Assembly (NCBI RefSeq): GCF_003403315.2
Contig: NZ_CP048407.1
Coordinates: forward strand, 1,612,001 to 1,676,000
DNA from: Thermaerobacter sp. PB12/4term
Lineage (GTDB): Bacteria; Bacillota; Sulfobacillia; Thermaerobacterales; Thermaerobacteraceae
Direction: 5' to 3'
DNA: 64,000 nucleotides
Shown here: in pieces, positions 34,565 through 43,678 of the stretch
Position numbering within the stretch: position 1 is the stretch's first letter
How the letters are laid out: each line of letters begins with the position of its first letter
Position numbers and translations under genes: made by a program
Notes under the pieces: generated by a model
What the model saw: the letters and a program-made list of their open reading frames with translations, nothing else
The model's database searches: none
What the model was told of the DNA's origin: nothing

Positions 34565-35356
34565 TTGTTCGACCCCGATTTCCCCGCAGAGGAGCTGGCC
34601 GCCGTGGAGGCCCGCCTGGGCCGGCCCCATTGCCTGCAGTGGACCGGCGAGGTGGGTCCCGAGGAGCTGGCACTGGTCCGGGCCAGCACCCGGCGCGGGC
34701 GTCACCATGACCTGACCTTCTTCGTCTTTGACCCCGCGGGACGGGTCGCCACCATCCGCAAGCCCTCTTTCCCCCCTGGCATCTACCGGGCGCCCAGCGG
34801 CGGTGCGCGGCCCGGCGAGCCGCTGTTGGAAGGCCTGCGGCGGGAGGCATGGGAGGAAACGGGGCTTGACATCGAACCCACGCGCTACCTGTTGCGCATC
34901 CATGCCCGGTTCACCTGCGGGGACCAGTGGGAGGACTGGGTAAGCCACGTCTTCGCGGCCCGCACCACGTCATCCCGGCTGGACCCCCACGACCCCGGGG
35001 AGATCGCCGAGGCGCGCTTCGTCACCCTGGAGGAACTGGCAGGGCCCATCCGCCAGCGGATGCTGGCCACCGGGCGAGGTCTCTTCCGCTATCGCGTCGC
35101 CCTGACCGATGCCGCCCTGGCCGCCCTGGCCGGAGAACCCACACCCTGGGGAGCCGGTTCGTCCCGTACCGCTCCGCAAGTTCCTTCCCCCTGGGTCGCT
35201 GCCTCCCGGGGCGGCATGGTCCCCTGCGGCCCGGACGGCGCGCCGGACGGGCCCGCCATCCGGGCGAACATCCCTCCCGGAACCCGTGGCGGGCCGGGCA
35301 CCGGTCCGGGGGCTGCAGGGCCGGAAGGACGGGGGGAGCGTGACGGGCGCCCGTGA
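34565..35356 (+). CDS. Nudix hydrolase
   Basis: Pyrophosphohydrolase of the Nudix superfamily (263 residues). The Nudix box is complete: GGARPGE, seven residues, then REAWEETGLD at about 80-102. It sits in a domain spanning roughly 25-195; the substrate is unknown. The last 70 residues are Pro/Gly-rich and probably disordered. The TTG at 34565 follows GAGAGGAG. Its stop overlaps the GTG of the next gene (GTGA), so the two are translationally coupled; the pair may process related metabolites, but this is only context. Confidence 0.82.
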   Translation: MFDPDFPAEELAAVEARLGRPHCLQWTGEVGPEELALVRASTRRGRHHDLTFFVFDPAGRVATIRKPSFPPGIYRAPSGGARPGEPLLEGLRREAWEETGLDIEPTRYLLRIHARFTCGDQWEDWVSHVFAARTTSSRLDPHDPGEIAEARFVTLEELAGPIRQRMLATGRGLFRYRVALTDAALAALAGEPTPWGAGSSRTAPQVPSPWVAASRGGMVPCGPDGAPDGPAIRANIPPGTRGGPGTGPGAAGPEGRGERDGRP

Positions 35357-36738
35357 GCATGCCGCCGCCGACTCCCGCCCGCTCCGCCGGGGAAGCCGCC
35401 GCGGCCGCGGCGGCCGGCCAGCTGGTTCGGCAGGTCCTGCAGGATGCCGTCTGGCGCCACTCCTGGTCCTATCTCAGACGCCAGCTGGACCGCTATGTGG
35501 AGGAGATCGTCCGGATCACCCAGATCCCCGCTCCGACCTTTGCGGAAGAACCCCGCGCCCGCTACGTGGCGGCCCGCCTGGAAGGGCTGGGGCTGGCGGT
35601 CCGGCGGGACGAGGCGGGCAACGTGTGGGCGCCCTGGCCCGCACTCCGGCCGGACCCGGCACCGCGGGACCCCGCGGGGCGCGGCAGCGCAACCGGCAAC
35701 GGCGCTGGGGACGGTGCCGGATCCCCGGCCCCGGTGGTGATCTCGGCCCACCTGGACACCGTCTTCCCGCCGGAGACCCCCCTGACCGTGCGCCGCCAGG
35801 GCCGGCGGCTATACGGGCCGGGAATCGGCGACAACTCGGCTTCGGTGGCGTGCCTGCTGCTGCTGGCCGAAGCCCTGGCCCACGCCGGCTTCGCGCCGCC
35901 CGTGCCGGTGGTCTGGCTGTTCAACACCGGGGAAGAAGGCCTGGGCAACCTGCGGGGGATGCGCGCCTTCCTGGACGGCTGCCCCGTCCCCCCGGCGGCC
36001 ATGCTGGTGCTGGACGGGGGCCTGGGCATGCTGTGCTACCGGGGCATCGGCAGCCGGCGGCTGCGGGCCACCTTCACCGGCCCCGGCGGGCACAGCTGGA
36101 AGGACTTCGGCCAGCCCAGCGCCATCGTCGCCGCGGGCCGCGCCCTGGCCCGGCTGGCAAGCCTGCCGGTGCCCTCCGACCCCCGTACTACCTGGAACGC
36201 CGGCCGCATCAGCGGCGGCACGTCGGTCAACACCATCGCCTCCACCTGCCAGCTGGAGCTGGACCTGCGGTCGGAAGACGCCACCGCCCTGGCGCGCCTG
36301 GAACAGGCCGTGCGCCAGGTGCTGGCAGAGGCCGCCGGGGAAGAGGGAGTGGATGTGGACGTGGCGGTGGTCGGCGACCGGCCCCAGGGCGCCCTGGCGG
36401 CCGATCACCCCCTGGTGGCCCTGGTGCGGGAAGCCATGCGCACGTGCGGCGTCCCCGCCCACGACCTGCCGGCCAGCACCGACGCCAACCTGCCCCTGAG
36501 CCGCGGCATCCCTGCCGTGACCTTCGGCATCCGCCACGGGGACGGCGCCCACACCCTGGACGAGTACATCGATCGGTCCGGCCTGGACCGTGGCCTCCGG
36601 CTGGCGCTGCTGGCCCTGCTGGCCACCGTGGACTGGGCGCGGGCCGGCGGCGGGAGGGCAGCGGAGGCAGCGGCGGGCCCTTCCAGCGCGGCCTCTCCGG
36701 GACCCGCGGCATCGCAACCCTCCGGGCGGGAACAATAG
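35353..36738 (+). CDS. M20/M28-type metallopeptidase
   Basis: Zinc-dependent peptidase or amidohydrolase (461 residues) of the M20 family, closest to the peptidase T/tripeptidase-like branch. Motifs are VVISAHLDTVFP (first zinc His), GIGDNSASVACLLLLAEAL (bridging Asp), NTGEEGLGNLRGMRAF (catalytic Glu-Glu), GGHSWKDFG in the lid domain, DANLPLSRGIPAVTFGI and a terminal HTLDEYI. The GTG start overlaps the Nudix stop by 4 bp. The natural substrate cannot be named. Confidence 0.83.
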   Translation: MSMPPPTPARSAGEAAAAAAAGQLVRQVLQDAVWRHSWSYLRRQLDRYVEEIVRITQIPAPTFAEEPRARYVAARLEGLGLAVRRDEAGNVWAPWPALRPDPAPRDPAGRGSATGNGAGDGAGSPAPVVISAHLDTVFPPETPLTVRRQGRRLYGPGIGDNSASVACLLLLAEALAHAGFAPPVPVVWLFNTGEEGLGNLRGMRAFLDGCPVPPAAMLVLDGGLGMLCYRGIGSRRLRATFTGPGGHSWKDFGQPSAIVAAGRALARLASLPVPSDPRTTWNAGRISGGTSVNTIASTCQLELDLRSEDATALARLEQAVRQVLAEAAGEEGVDVDVAVVGDRPQGALAADHPLVALVREAMRTCGVPAHDLPASTDANLPLSRGIPAVTFGIRHGDGAHTLDEYIDRSGLDRGLRLALLALLATVDWARAGGGRAAEAAAGPSSAASPGPAASQPSGREQ

Positions 36739-36842
36739 GGCCGGACAAGGCGGCGGGCGGCCCGGCGCGCCAGGCGCCGGCAGCCTGCCCCAGCGGTGCA
36801 CCGCCCTGCAAGGCGGTCCGCCGCCCGGAGGAGGCCCCCACG

Positions 36843-37553
36843 GTGACACGGTTTCTGCTCCAACCGGTGCCTTATGTCGTGCTCGGCATTCTGGGACTGG
36901 TAGCCCTGGCCGGCATGGTGGCGGGGGTCACCGCCATCGTCACCGGCCGCAGCAGCCTGTTCCGCCTGCGCAGCCATGCGGCGGGCTGGTTGACGGCGGC
37001 CGTCTCCCTGGCCGTGCTCTCCCTGGCGGTATGGGTCGGCTGGGAGCCTCACAGCGCCGGCCGGGCGGCGGTGTTCACCAAGCCGCGGTGGAACGAGGGC
37101 CCCCTGCTGAGCGCCGACCTCCAGGCGGCGGTGACCCCGTCCAACCGGGGCGAAAACCGCAAGGTCTTCGTCCAGCAAGGGCCCGAGGATCATCGCCGAT
37201 CCCAGGCGGCCAGCACCACGCTGCTGGTCACCCTGCGGGCCGACCGGGCGACCTCCCGCGAGGCGCTGAAGGCCGCCATCCTTGAGGATTGCCGTCGGAT
37301 CATGGACGTGGTCTTCGGCCGGCCGGAGTACGAGAAGTGGCAGGCCGTGTCGGTGGGAGCCACGTACCCCACCACCCGCGCCGGCGAGCAGATGGTGGCG
37401 GCGGTGACCCTCACCCGGGAGGAGTACCGGCAAGCCACCCGTGACGGCCGCCTGGACCCCCAGGAACTGGCCGAGATCGGTACGGTCACGTGGCTCCCGC
37501 CCCTGGCGCCGGGCGACACCCGGGGGGTCGGCGAGTTGCGCCTGGGCCGTTAA
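36843..37553 (+). CDS. Membrane protein of unknown function
   Basis: Not recognised. The 236-residue protein has two membrane helices near its start (about 12-36 and 50-73) followed by a soluble domain of about 160 residues. The soluble part (FVQQGPEDHRRSQAASTTLLVTLRA, ALKAAILEDCRRIMDVVFGRPEYEKW, cited by QQGPEDHRRSQ and CRRIMDVVFG) has well-formed strands and helices with normal codon bias. The GTG at 36843 follows GGAGGAGG. Its stop overlaps the convergent next gene by 4 bp. Confidence 0.6.
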   Translation: MTRFLLQPVPYVVLGILGLVALAGMVAGVTAIVTGRSSLFRLRSHAAGWLTAAVSLAVLSLAVWVGWEPHSAGRAAVFTKPRWNEGPLLSADLQAAVTPSNRGENRKVFVQQGPEDHRRSQAASTTLLVTLRADRATSREALKAAILEDCRRIMDVVFGRPEYEKWQAVSVGATYPTTRAGEQMVAAVTLTREEYRQATRDGRLDPQELAEIGTVTWLPPLAPGDTRGVGELRLGR

Positions 37554-38101
37554 GCGCCCGATCCCCGGAGGAGATAGCGGGCGATGAGCTCCTCGAACTG
37601 CCGCTGGGTCTCCTCGATCACCTCCAGGCGGCGACCCGCGTAGTGGGGGCCTTCCATGGCCTTGACCTCGATGTTGCTCAGGATCACCGCCTCCAGGTCC
37701 CGCAGGAAGTCCGCCACCACCTCCGGCTCCACGGGTCCCCACTCGCCGGCGTCCAGTCGCTGCAGGAACTGCTCAAGATCGACGCCCTCCATGGATACCT
37801 CGTAATAAAGGTCCATCAGGGCCTCCGGATCGCTGAGGCCGGCGGCCGGTCCCGTGCCGCCTGGACCGGCCGGCGGCGCCGCGGCCGCGCCGGCGCCCTG
37901 GCCGGCATGGCCGCTGCCGGAGGAACCGGTCTGGCCCGCACCGGTCCCGGCGGGCCCGGCCGCCCCCGGGTCCCCGGCCTGCGGCCGCCCTTCGCCCCGG
38001 GGCGCCTCCTTCCCTGCGGGTTTCGCCTGCCCTGCGCCGGCTCCGGCGGCGCTTCCCCCTGCCCGCCCTGGCTCCGGCCGGTTCCGCTCCAGATCGTCCA
38101 C
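37550..38101 (-). CDS. Protein of unknown function with helical C-terminus
   Basis: Not recognised. The first 90 of 183 residues are Gly/Ala/Pro-rich and disordered. The rest is helical and acidic: SDPEALMDLYYEVSMEGVDLEQFLQRL, then EVVADFLRDLEAVILSNIEV and RRLEVIEETQRQFEELIARYLL (cited by DLYYEVSMEG, FLRDLEAVIL and EETQRQFEEL). The GTG at 38101 follows AGGAGG by 7 bases, a strong site that argues for a real gene. Only the C-terminal half is likely to be conserved. Confidence 0.55.
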   Translation of the reverse strand: MDDLERNRPEPGRAGGSAAGAGAGQAKPAGKEAPRGEGRPQAGDPGAAGPAGTGAGQTGSSGSGHAGQGAGAAAAPPAGPGGTGPAAGLSDPEALMDLYYEVSMEGVDLEQFLQRLDAGEWGPVEPEVVADFLRDLEAVILSNIEVKAMEGPHYAGRRLEVIEETQRQFEELIARYLLRGSGA

Positions 38102-38176
38102 GGTCTCGCCTCCTGGGTTGCTGGGATTGCTGCCGGCGCCGCCTCCATTACCGGCCCCGCCCGCCGGCTCCGCCCG

Positions 38177-38998
38177 CTAGCCGGCAGCCGCGGGGAAGAG
38201 GCCCCACTCCACCGCGCCGGCTACGGCCGGGCGCACCTCCTCGGGTGCCGCCGCGGCCGCGGCCACCGCCTCCGGGTGGGGCGGCAGGCCTGCCGGCAGG
38301 GGCGGCCATGCCCTGTAAAAGAATTCCCATCCCAGCCGCGGCGACGGTGGCGGCGGGAAGCCGCCGAAGGCCCGTTCCACCGACCGGTGCTGGGTGCGGT
38401 GACAGGCCAGGGCAGCCCGCTTGCGCTCCGCCCAGGGCCGGGCATCGACCGCGGTGGTGACGGTGGCGTCCAGCGGATGGGGCGGGCTTCCCAGCCCGTT
38501 CAGCCGGTAGACGGCGGCAGGCAGGGTAAAGTAGTAGAGCCGGGCCCGGCCCCCTGGCGCCAGCACTTGGCGGAAGGCCTGTTCCACCGCCCGGGACAGC
38601 ACCCGGTGGTCGCCATGGCCGGAAATGCCCCCCGGCGGAAAGGTGAGCACCACGTCGGGCTGCAGCTGCTCCATCCAGCCGGCCAGGACCGCGACCAGCT
38701 CCGCCGGGGCCACCTGGGCCAGTCGCCCGTCCTCGTAGTCCAGCACATGGACCCGGGCCACCCCCAGCTCCCGGCAGGCGGCCCGCAGCTCCTGCTCCCG
38801 CACGCGGGGTAGCTCGGCCCGGCTGCAGAGGGGCGGGTCACCCGCCTTGCCGGCCTGGCCGCGGGTGGCGCACACTACCGTCACCTCCACCCCCTGGGCG
38901 GCGTACCGGGCCAGAGAGGCGCCCGGACTGAAGGACTCGTCATCGGGGTGGGCCGTCAGGCAGAGCAAGCGCCGCCCGCCCATCTCGGCCTCAGGCAT
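38177..38998 (-). CDS. PIG-L/LmbE-family deacetylase, BshB-like
   Basis: Zinc-dependent N-deacetylase of GlcNAc-type sugars (273 residues). The metal motif AHPDDESFSPG is near the N-terminus, CATRGQAGKAG follows, and GISGHGDHRVLSRAVEQA supplies the second His. In Bacillota such proteins include BshB, which deacetylates the BshA product GlcNAc-malate. With bshA at 21.4 kb that role is plausible but unproven, since the family also covers other substrates. The ATG at 38998 follows GGGAGGGG and overlaps the tatC stop by 8 bp. Confidence 0.8.
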   Translation of the reverse strand: MPEAEMGGRRLLCLTAHPDDESFSPGASLARYAAQGVEVTVVCATRGQAGKAGDPPLCSRAELPRVREQELRAACRELGVARVHVLDYEDGRLAQVAPAELVAVLAGWMEQLQPDVVLTFPPGGISGHGDHRVLSRAVEQAFRQVLAPGGRARLYYFTLPAAVYRLNGLGSPPHPLDATVTTAVDARPWAERKRAALACHRTQHRSVERAFGGFPPPPSPRLGWEFFYRAWPPLPAGLPPHPEAVAAAAAAPEEVRPAVAGAVEWGLFPAAAG

Positions 38999-39773
38999 CG
39001 GCAACCCCTCCCCCCTGGGGCGCGGGCCGCACCTGCGACGACCGCCGGCGGTGGATGAGCCAGCACAGGCCGTAACCGGCCTCGTACAGCACGGCCAGGG
39101 GCACGGTGAAGACCAGCTGGGTGATGATGTCGGTGGTCGGCGTGAGGAAGGCCGCCACCACCAGGGAGGCCAGCAGAGCGTACTTGCGCAGGTGCGCCAT
39201 GTACGGCGGGGTGAGGAGTCCGATCTCCGTCAAGATCCCCACCACCACCGGCAACTCGAAGATGAAGCCGAAGGGCCAGACCAGGCCGGTGACGAAGTCA
39301 ACGTAGGCCTGCACCGAGAGGGTGCGCTCGATGGGCCCGGCATTGAACCCCAGTAGAAAGTTCAGCGCCATGGGCGCCGCGACCAGGAGGCCGAAGGCCA
39401 GCCCCGCGGCGAAAAGGACCAGGGCCGGGAACGCATACCAGCGCACGTATCGGCGCTCCGCCTCGGTGAGCCCCGGCCAGATGAAGCGCAGGGCCTGGTA
39501 GACCATCACGGGCGACGCCAGGCCGAGGCCCAGCAGCACGGCGATGCGCAGGGTGACCAGGAAGGCTTCCGCGGGAGCCAGGGCCACCAGCTTGACCTCG
39601 GGGCCCCGCTGGATCAGCCACTCCAGCACCGGCCGGGCGTAGAAGAACCCCACCGCCACGCCGGCCAGGAGAGCCAGCCCGCAGTAGATCAGGCGCAGCC
39701 GCAGCTCGCTGAGGTGCTCGGCCAGGGAGGGCCAGATGCCGCTCCCTCCGGTCTCCCCCACCGCAGGGACCAT
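38991..39773 (-). CDS. tatC: Sec-independent protein translocase TatC
   Basis: Core receptor of the twin-arginine translocase, which exports folded proteins across the membrane. The 260-residue protein has six hydrophobic segments. It shows the conserved LAEHLSELRLRL at its N-terminus, FWPGLTEAERRYVRW-like FIWPGLTEAERR, FGFIFELPVVV and FLTPTTDIITQL. The ATG lies 3 bp after the tatA stop, so the pair forms an operon that continues into the PIG-L gene. No Tat substrate with a clear twin-arginine signal is in this window. Confidence 0.93.
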   Translation of the reverse strand: MVPAVGETGGSGIWPSLAEHLSELRLRLIYCGLALLAGVAVGFFYARPVLEWLIQRGPEVKLVALAPAEAFLVTLRIAVLLGLGLASPVMVYQALRFIWPGLTEAERRYVRWYAFPALVLFAAGLAFGLLVAAPMALNFLLGFNAGPIERTLSVQAYVDFVTGLVWPFGFIFELPVVVGILTEIGLLTPPYMAHLRKYALLASLVVAAFLTPTTDIITQLVFTVPLAVLYEAGYGLCWLIHRRRSSQVRPAPQGGGVADA

Positions 39774-39776
39774 CCT

Positions 39777-40223
39777 TCACCCGGCCGGTTCCTGGCGGCT
39801 CAGCTCGCCGGCCGGAGACCCTGCCGCCGGTGCGGACCCGCCCGCTCCGGCCGCCCCTGCAGCGCCGCCTCCCGGGCTCCCCGCCGCGGGGGAAGCCTGG
39901 GGCACGGCCTGGAGCGCCAGCTCCTGTTGCGCGCCTGGAGCGTCCGGCGGCTGCTGCGCGCCCGCCGCTCCCGCCGGCTCCGCACCGGCCGCCGCGCCGG
40001 CGGCCGCCGCCGCACCACCCGTCCCGGCGGTCGTGGCCGTGCCGGCCCGCCCGCGGGCCGGAGGGGCATCATCGTCACCGTCGTCCAGGGACCGGACCGC
40101 CGCGCGGAACTCGCGCATCGCCCGGCCCAGGGAGCGGCCCAGCTCGGGCAGTCGCGCCGGACCGAAGATGATCAAAGCGACCGCGCCGATCAGCAAGAGC
40201 TCTGGCAAGCCAATAGGTCCCAC
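39777..40223 (-). CDS. tatA: Twin-arginine translocase TatA/TatB-type subunit
   Basis: Pore-forming or TatB-like Tat subunit (148 residues). An N-terminal helix (about 4-20) is followed by the hallmark FGPARLPELGRSLGRAMREFRAAV, cited by FGPARLPELGRSLG, which is the conserved hinge and amphipathic helix. The rest, about 95 residues, is Ala/Gly-rich and unusually long for TatA, so its size is closer to TatB. The GTG at 40223 follows GAGGAGG by about 10 bases. It is the first gene of tatA-tatC-PIG-L. Confidence 0.9.
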   Translation of the reverse strand: MGPIGLPELLLIGAVALIIFGPARLPELGRSLGRAMREFRAAVRSLDDGDDDAPPARGRAGTATTAGTGGAAAAAGAAAGAEPAGAAGAQQPPDAPGAQQELALQAVPQASPAAGSPGGGAAGAAGAGGSAPAAGSPAGELSRQEPAG

Positions 40224-40437
40224 GGCTGGCACCTCCTCGGGCGGCTCCCGCATCCTCCGGGGCCGCCCCGCCGGCCGGCGGGGGCCGGCCTCGTCCCTCA
40301 GGGTTTCGCCGCTATTGTAGCGCACCGTTCCCCAGGGCGGGCACCCGGTTCGTCCCCGGGGACCCGCAGGCTCCCCGCAGGCTCCCCGGGCCACCGCTCG
40401 CCGGCGGGCCCCCCGGCCGCCTGCCCACCGCCCTCCC

Positions 40438-40809
40438 TCAGCCCCCAGCCAGCAGCCACAAGAGGAACAGCACCGCCCCCGCCAGCGCCAGCTGGACAAA
40501 CAGCTCGTCCCGTCGGGCCAGTTCGTCCGGCGGGGGCTGGGGCTGGGCCGTGACCAGTTCGAGAAAGGTCCGCCGGCCCCACAAGAACCCGGAGTAATTC
40601 AGGGCCGACAGGAGGACCAGGGCCACCTCGGCAGCCAGGGCCCGGCCCAGGACCTCCCGCCGGAACGGCCCCGGCCAGAGGAACACGGCCAGGGCCGTCA
40701 GCGCGGCCAGGGCCAGCGCCGCGGCCACGGGTACCAGCCACCGGCCGGGACCCGCCCGCCGGCCCGGGGCTTCGGGTTCCAGGGAATGGGGTTTTTCAGG
40801 CCGTGCCAT
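40438..40809 (-). CDS. Small membrane protein of unknown function
   Basis: Not recognised. It has 123 residues and three hydrophobic segments (about 26-45, 57-75 and 101-120). The Ala/Leu-rich helices and an RRDELFVQL segment give no family. The ATG at 40809 lies inside the last codons of the upstream M16 gene (14 bp overlap) with a GAAGGTGG ribosome site, which supports a real, coupled gene. Confidence 0.5.
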   Translation of the reverse strand: MARPEKPHSLEPEAPGRRAGPGRWLVPVAAALALAALTALAVFLWPGPFRREVLGRALAAEVALVLLSALNYSGFLWGRRTFLELVTAQPQPPPDELARRDELFVQLALAGAVLFLLWLLAGG

Positions 40810-42151
40810 GGCCACCTTCACTGCCCTGGGTTCCGGGGCCGCCGTGCAGGAAATAGACGGTATCCAGCCCCACCTGCCGGGCCACCGCCTGGATGTCCGC
40901 CCGGCCCATGTTCTGCCAGGCGCGGATCAGCTCTTCCGGGTCGTCCCGGTGACCGTAGACCTCCGCTTCCAGGGCGGCACGGATCAGGGCACCGGGCTGA
41001 TCCAGCTCCGCCCGCAGGCGTTCCACCAGCGAGCGGCGGGTGGCCTCCAGTTCCTCGTCACTGATGCGACCGGCCGCCATGTCTTCCACCTGGCGCAGCA
41101 TGATGGCTTCGGCGTCCTGGCGGCGGCGGGGGTCGATGCCCGCCATGGCCAGGATCAGCCCCTTGCCGCGCACCAGGCGGGACCAGGCGGAGTAGGCCAG
41201 GCTGGCCCGCTCCCGCACATTGAGAAAGAGCTTGGAGTGGACGAACCCGCCCAGGATGCCGTTGTACATTTCCAGGGCCGGCCGCAGCGGGTGGTCGAAA
41301 CCGATGGGGGCCCGCAGCCCCAGGACCAGCCATCCCTGTTCCATGGGCAAGGTCTCCTCCACCCGCCGGGGCTCGGGGCGGGGTCCCCGGATCACCGCCG
41401 GAGGCAGGGACAGGACCTCCCTGGGCCCGCCGCCCGCCCGCTCCCAGGCTGCGGCCACCGCCTCCACCAGGGGGCCGGGCTCGACCGGCCCGGCAACGAA
41501 CAGGTCCAGGGGAGCCACGGCCCGCACCCGCCGGTGGAGGCGAAGCAGGTCCTCGCCGTCCAGCACGGCCAGGCGCTCCGGGTCCCCCAGCTCGCTGAGG
41601 CCGTAAGGCTCGCCGGCGCAAAGGTGCTCCAGGCAGTGACGCAAGGCATAGGTCGCCTTGTCGTTGACCAGGGCCCGGATGCGCTGGATCTGCGCCTCCT
41701 TTTCCTCCGCCACCCGGTCCGCCGGAAAGCTGGAGCCGTCCAGGTAGGGGTCGGTGAACACCTCCATCAACAGCCCGGCGGCGCGCGCCACCAGGCCGCC
41801 GGCGCCCTCCTCCCGGGCCCCGGGGACGAAGCGGCCCGCCGGCCACGTCAGCGTCAGGGTGGCCAGGTGCCGGTCGCCCATCTTTTCCACGCCCGCGCCC
41901 AGGCTGGCCCCGTAGAGGCCCGCCAGAGCCCGCTCCAGGGCCGGCAGGTCGGGATGACGCCGGGTCCCGCGGCGCAGCAACCGCGGAAGCAGGGCGAAGG
42001 GGCTGGCGGTGTCCGTAGCCAGGGGCATCTGCCAGGCCAGGACGGCCGCCACCCGCTTGAACCGGGGATCGGGCCGCACATGCACGCGCAGGCCGGGCAG
42101 GTCATGGCGGGTGAAGTCCGCCGCCCGGCGCAGATCCAGGCCGCCGTTCAT
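40796..42151 (-). CDS. ymfF: M16-type peptidase-like subunit, probably inactive (YmfF-like)
   Basis: Member of the insulinase/processing-peptidase superfamily (451 residues) that resembles B. subtilis YmfF. The place of the zinc motif HxxEH reads FALLPRLLRRG, so it lacks metal ligands and is likely the non-catalytic half of a heterodimer with the upstream YmfH-like protein. The conserved Arg/Tyr region (RERASLAYSAWSRL) needed to complete such active sites is kept. Its ATG overlaps the ymfH stop (ATGA), a classic coupled start. In B. subtilis the pair is followed by ymfJ; here ymfJ is divergent. Confidence 0.82.
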   Translation of the reverse strand: MNGGLDLRRAADFTRHDLPGLRVHVRPDPRFKRVAAVLAWQMPLATDTASPFALLPRLLRRGTRRHPDLPALERALAGLYGASLGAGVEKMGDRHLATLTLTWPAGRFVPGAREEGAGGLVARAAGLLMEVFTDPYLDGSSFPADRVAEEKEAQIQRIRALVNDKATYALRHCLEHLCAGEPYGLSELGDPERLAVLDGEDLLRLHRRVRAVAPLDLFVAGPVEPGPLVEAVAAAWERAGGGPREVLSLPPAVIRGPRPEPRRVEETLPMEQGWLVLGLRAPIGFDHPLRPALEMYNGILGGFVHSKLFLNVRERASLAYSAWSRLVRGKGLILAMAGIDPRRRQDAEAIMLRQVEDMAAGRISDEELEATRRSLVERLRAELDQPGALIRAALEAEVYGHRDDPEELIRAWQNMGRADIQAVARQVGLDTVYFLHGGPGTQGSEGGHGTA

Positions 42152-43449
42152 GATGCCGCCTCCTTCCTCGGCAGCACCGCTGCCCGCACCGTGCGCCGGG
42201 GGTCGGCATGCTCCCGCAGCCAGCGGTTGGCCGCTTCCACATCGACCCGTTCCAGGATCTCCAGCCGCCGGTAGAAGTCCCACCCCAGGAAGCGGTCCGT
42301 GAGGAAGGCGTGGGCCAGGTCTTCCGGCGAATCCAGCACCGACAGGAACTCGCCCAGGGCCTTACGGCGCACCGCTTCAAAAAGGCCGGGGTCGAGCCCT
42401 CCGCTTAAGGCCTCCCCCAGGCGCTGGCTGCAGGCGGCGGCAAAGGCGTCGGGGTCGCCGGTCTCGCCGCCCACCTCCCAGTGGGCCGCGCCGGGCACCA
42501 CCGACAGGCCAAACCAGTAGCGGTCGGTGATGATGTGACGGCGGTACTGCTCCTCATACCATGGGCTCAGGCGGCCGAACAGCGCCTCCGCCACCAGATC
42601 GCCCAGGACGGCATCGCGCAATCCCTCTTCCGCGGCCGGGAAGGCGCCAAACTTGATGCCCCATTGCACGTAGGGGCGGGATACGGCCATCTGCCGCTCC
42701 ACCACGGGACGCGCCAGGTCGGGGCCCTCTTCGGGCACGGCCCGCCGCGGCCGGGGCCGCGCGGGGAAGTGGCGCCGGGCCAGGTCGGCGGCCACCATGT
42801 CCACCACCCGCCGGGGATCCACGTCCCCCACCACGCAGACGGTCATGTTGGCCGGGTGGTAGTACGTGCGGTGGATGGCCTCCAGCAACTCCGGCGTCAG
42901 GGTGGCGATGGATTCGGGCGATCCCAGGATCCAGTCACGCACGGGGTGCTCGCGGTACATGGCCTCGAGGAAGTCGTAGTAGAGCCGGTGCATCGGGTGG
43001 TCGTAGGCCGTGGCGATCTCCTGGCCGATGATCCCCTGCTCCTTCGCCACGCTTTCCGGGGTGAAGCGCGGGTCCTGCACGTAGTCGAGCAGCAGCTCAA
43101 AACAAGGCTCGAAGGCTTCCACCACCGAGAAGAGGTAGACGGTATAGAAGTGGCCCGTATAGGCATTCATGCTGGCGCCCAGCCGGGCAAAGCGCTCGAG
43201 GATGCTGCCCTCGGGCTTGTCGAACATCTTGTGTTCGAGGAAATGGGCCGCCCCGGGCGGGATCTCCATCCGGCGCCCCGTCTCCGGATCCTCCAGCACC
43301 CGGTCGATGCTGCCGTACCGGGTGGCATAGGTTGCGTATTTCTTCCCAAATCCCGGCTTGCGGATCACCACCACCTCGGTGCCCGGTTCCACCCGCGCTT
43401 CGTAGACCCGCTCGTCCAGGGCCGGCAGCACGCGCTCCTCGAGCTGCAC
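42148..43449 (-). CDS. ymfH: M16-family zinc peptidase (YmfH-like)
   Basis: Catalytic M16 peptidase (433 residues). The inverted zinc motif HFLEH is at 69-73 (H69, E72, H73), with the distal ligand Glu in EQGIIGQEIATAYD near 150. Also visible are NAYTGHFYTVYLFSV and YYHPANMTVCVVGDVD. The GTG at 43449 follows GGAGG by 9 bases. It forms an operon with the inactive partner downstream. Related pairs process peptides or small proteins; the substrate here is unknown. Confidence 0.87.
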   Translation of the reverse strand: MQLEERVLPALDERVYEARVEPGTEVVVIRKPGFGKKYATYATRYGSIDRVLEDPETGRRMEIPPGAAHFLEHKMFDKPEGSILERFARLGASMNAYTGHFYTVYLFSVVEAFEPCFELLLDYVQDPRFTPESVAKEQGIIGQEIATAYDHPMHRLYYDFLEAMYREHPVRDWILGSPESIATLTPELLEAIHRTYYHPANMTVCVVGDVDPRRVVDMVAADLARRHFPARPRPRRAVPEEGPDLARPVVERQMAVSRPYVQWGIKFGAFPAAEEGLRDAVLGDLVAEALFGRLSPWYEEQYRRHIITDRYWFGLSVVPGAAHWEVGGETGDPDAFAAACSQRLGEALSGGLDPGLFEAVRRKALGEFLSVLDSPEDLAHAFLTDRFLGWDFYRRLEILERVDVEAANRWLREHADPRRTVRAAVLPRKEAAS

Positions 43450-43616
43450 GCCCTCACACCTCCTCCATCCGCCTGCGGCACCCCGCCCTCCGTCCCCTCG
43501 ACGCTCTCCAGGCCGCCGGCCTTGGGCCGTCGGGCCGGGCCAGGCCGGTGCCCGGCCGGAGCGCGGCCGCGCCCTGCCCCTGGGTGGCCCCACGCCCTGG
43601 CCGGGTTCTTCCTTAG

Positions 43617-43646
43617 GAATACCGCCGCGGGGGTGCGCGGATACTA
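43617..43646 (+). promoter_or_regulatory. Forespore-like promoter upstream of ymfJ
   Basis: GAATA (43617-43621), an 18-bp spacer and GATACTA (43640-43646). The boxes match GHATR and 6 of 7 positions of CATNNTA with the spacing seen for the SASP gene. The ymfJ start is 33 bp downstream. Confidence 0.45.
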
Positions 43647-43678
43647 CGCCCGACCTAACGGGAAGGAGGCTGTTCCGC

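Noticed and set aside
40796-42151. Frameshift or decay in the M16 gene, because HxxEH is missing
   Set aside because: The frame is intact over the full family length, and the loss of metal ligands is normal for the YmfF partner of YmfH.
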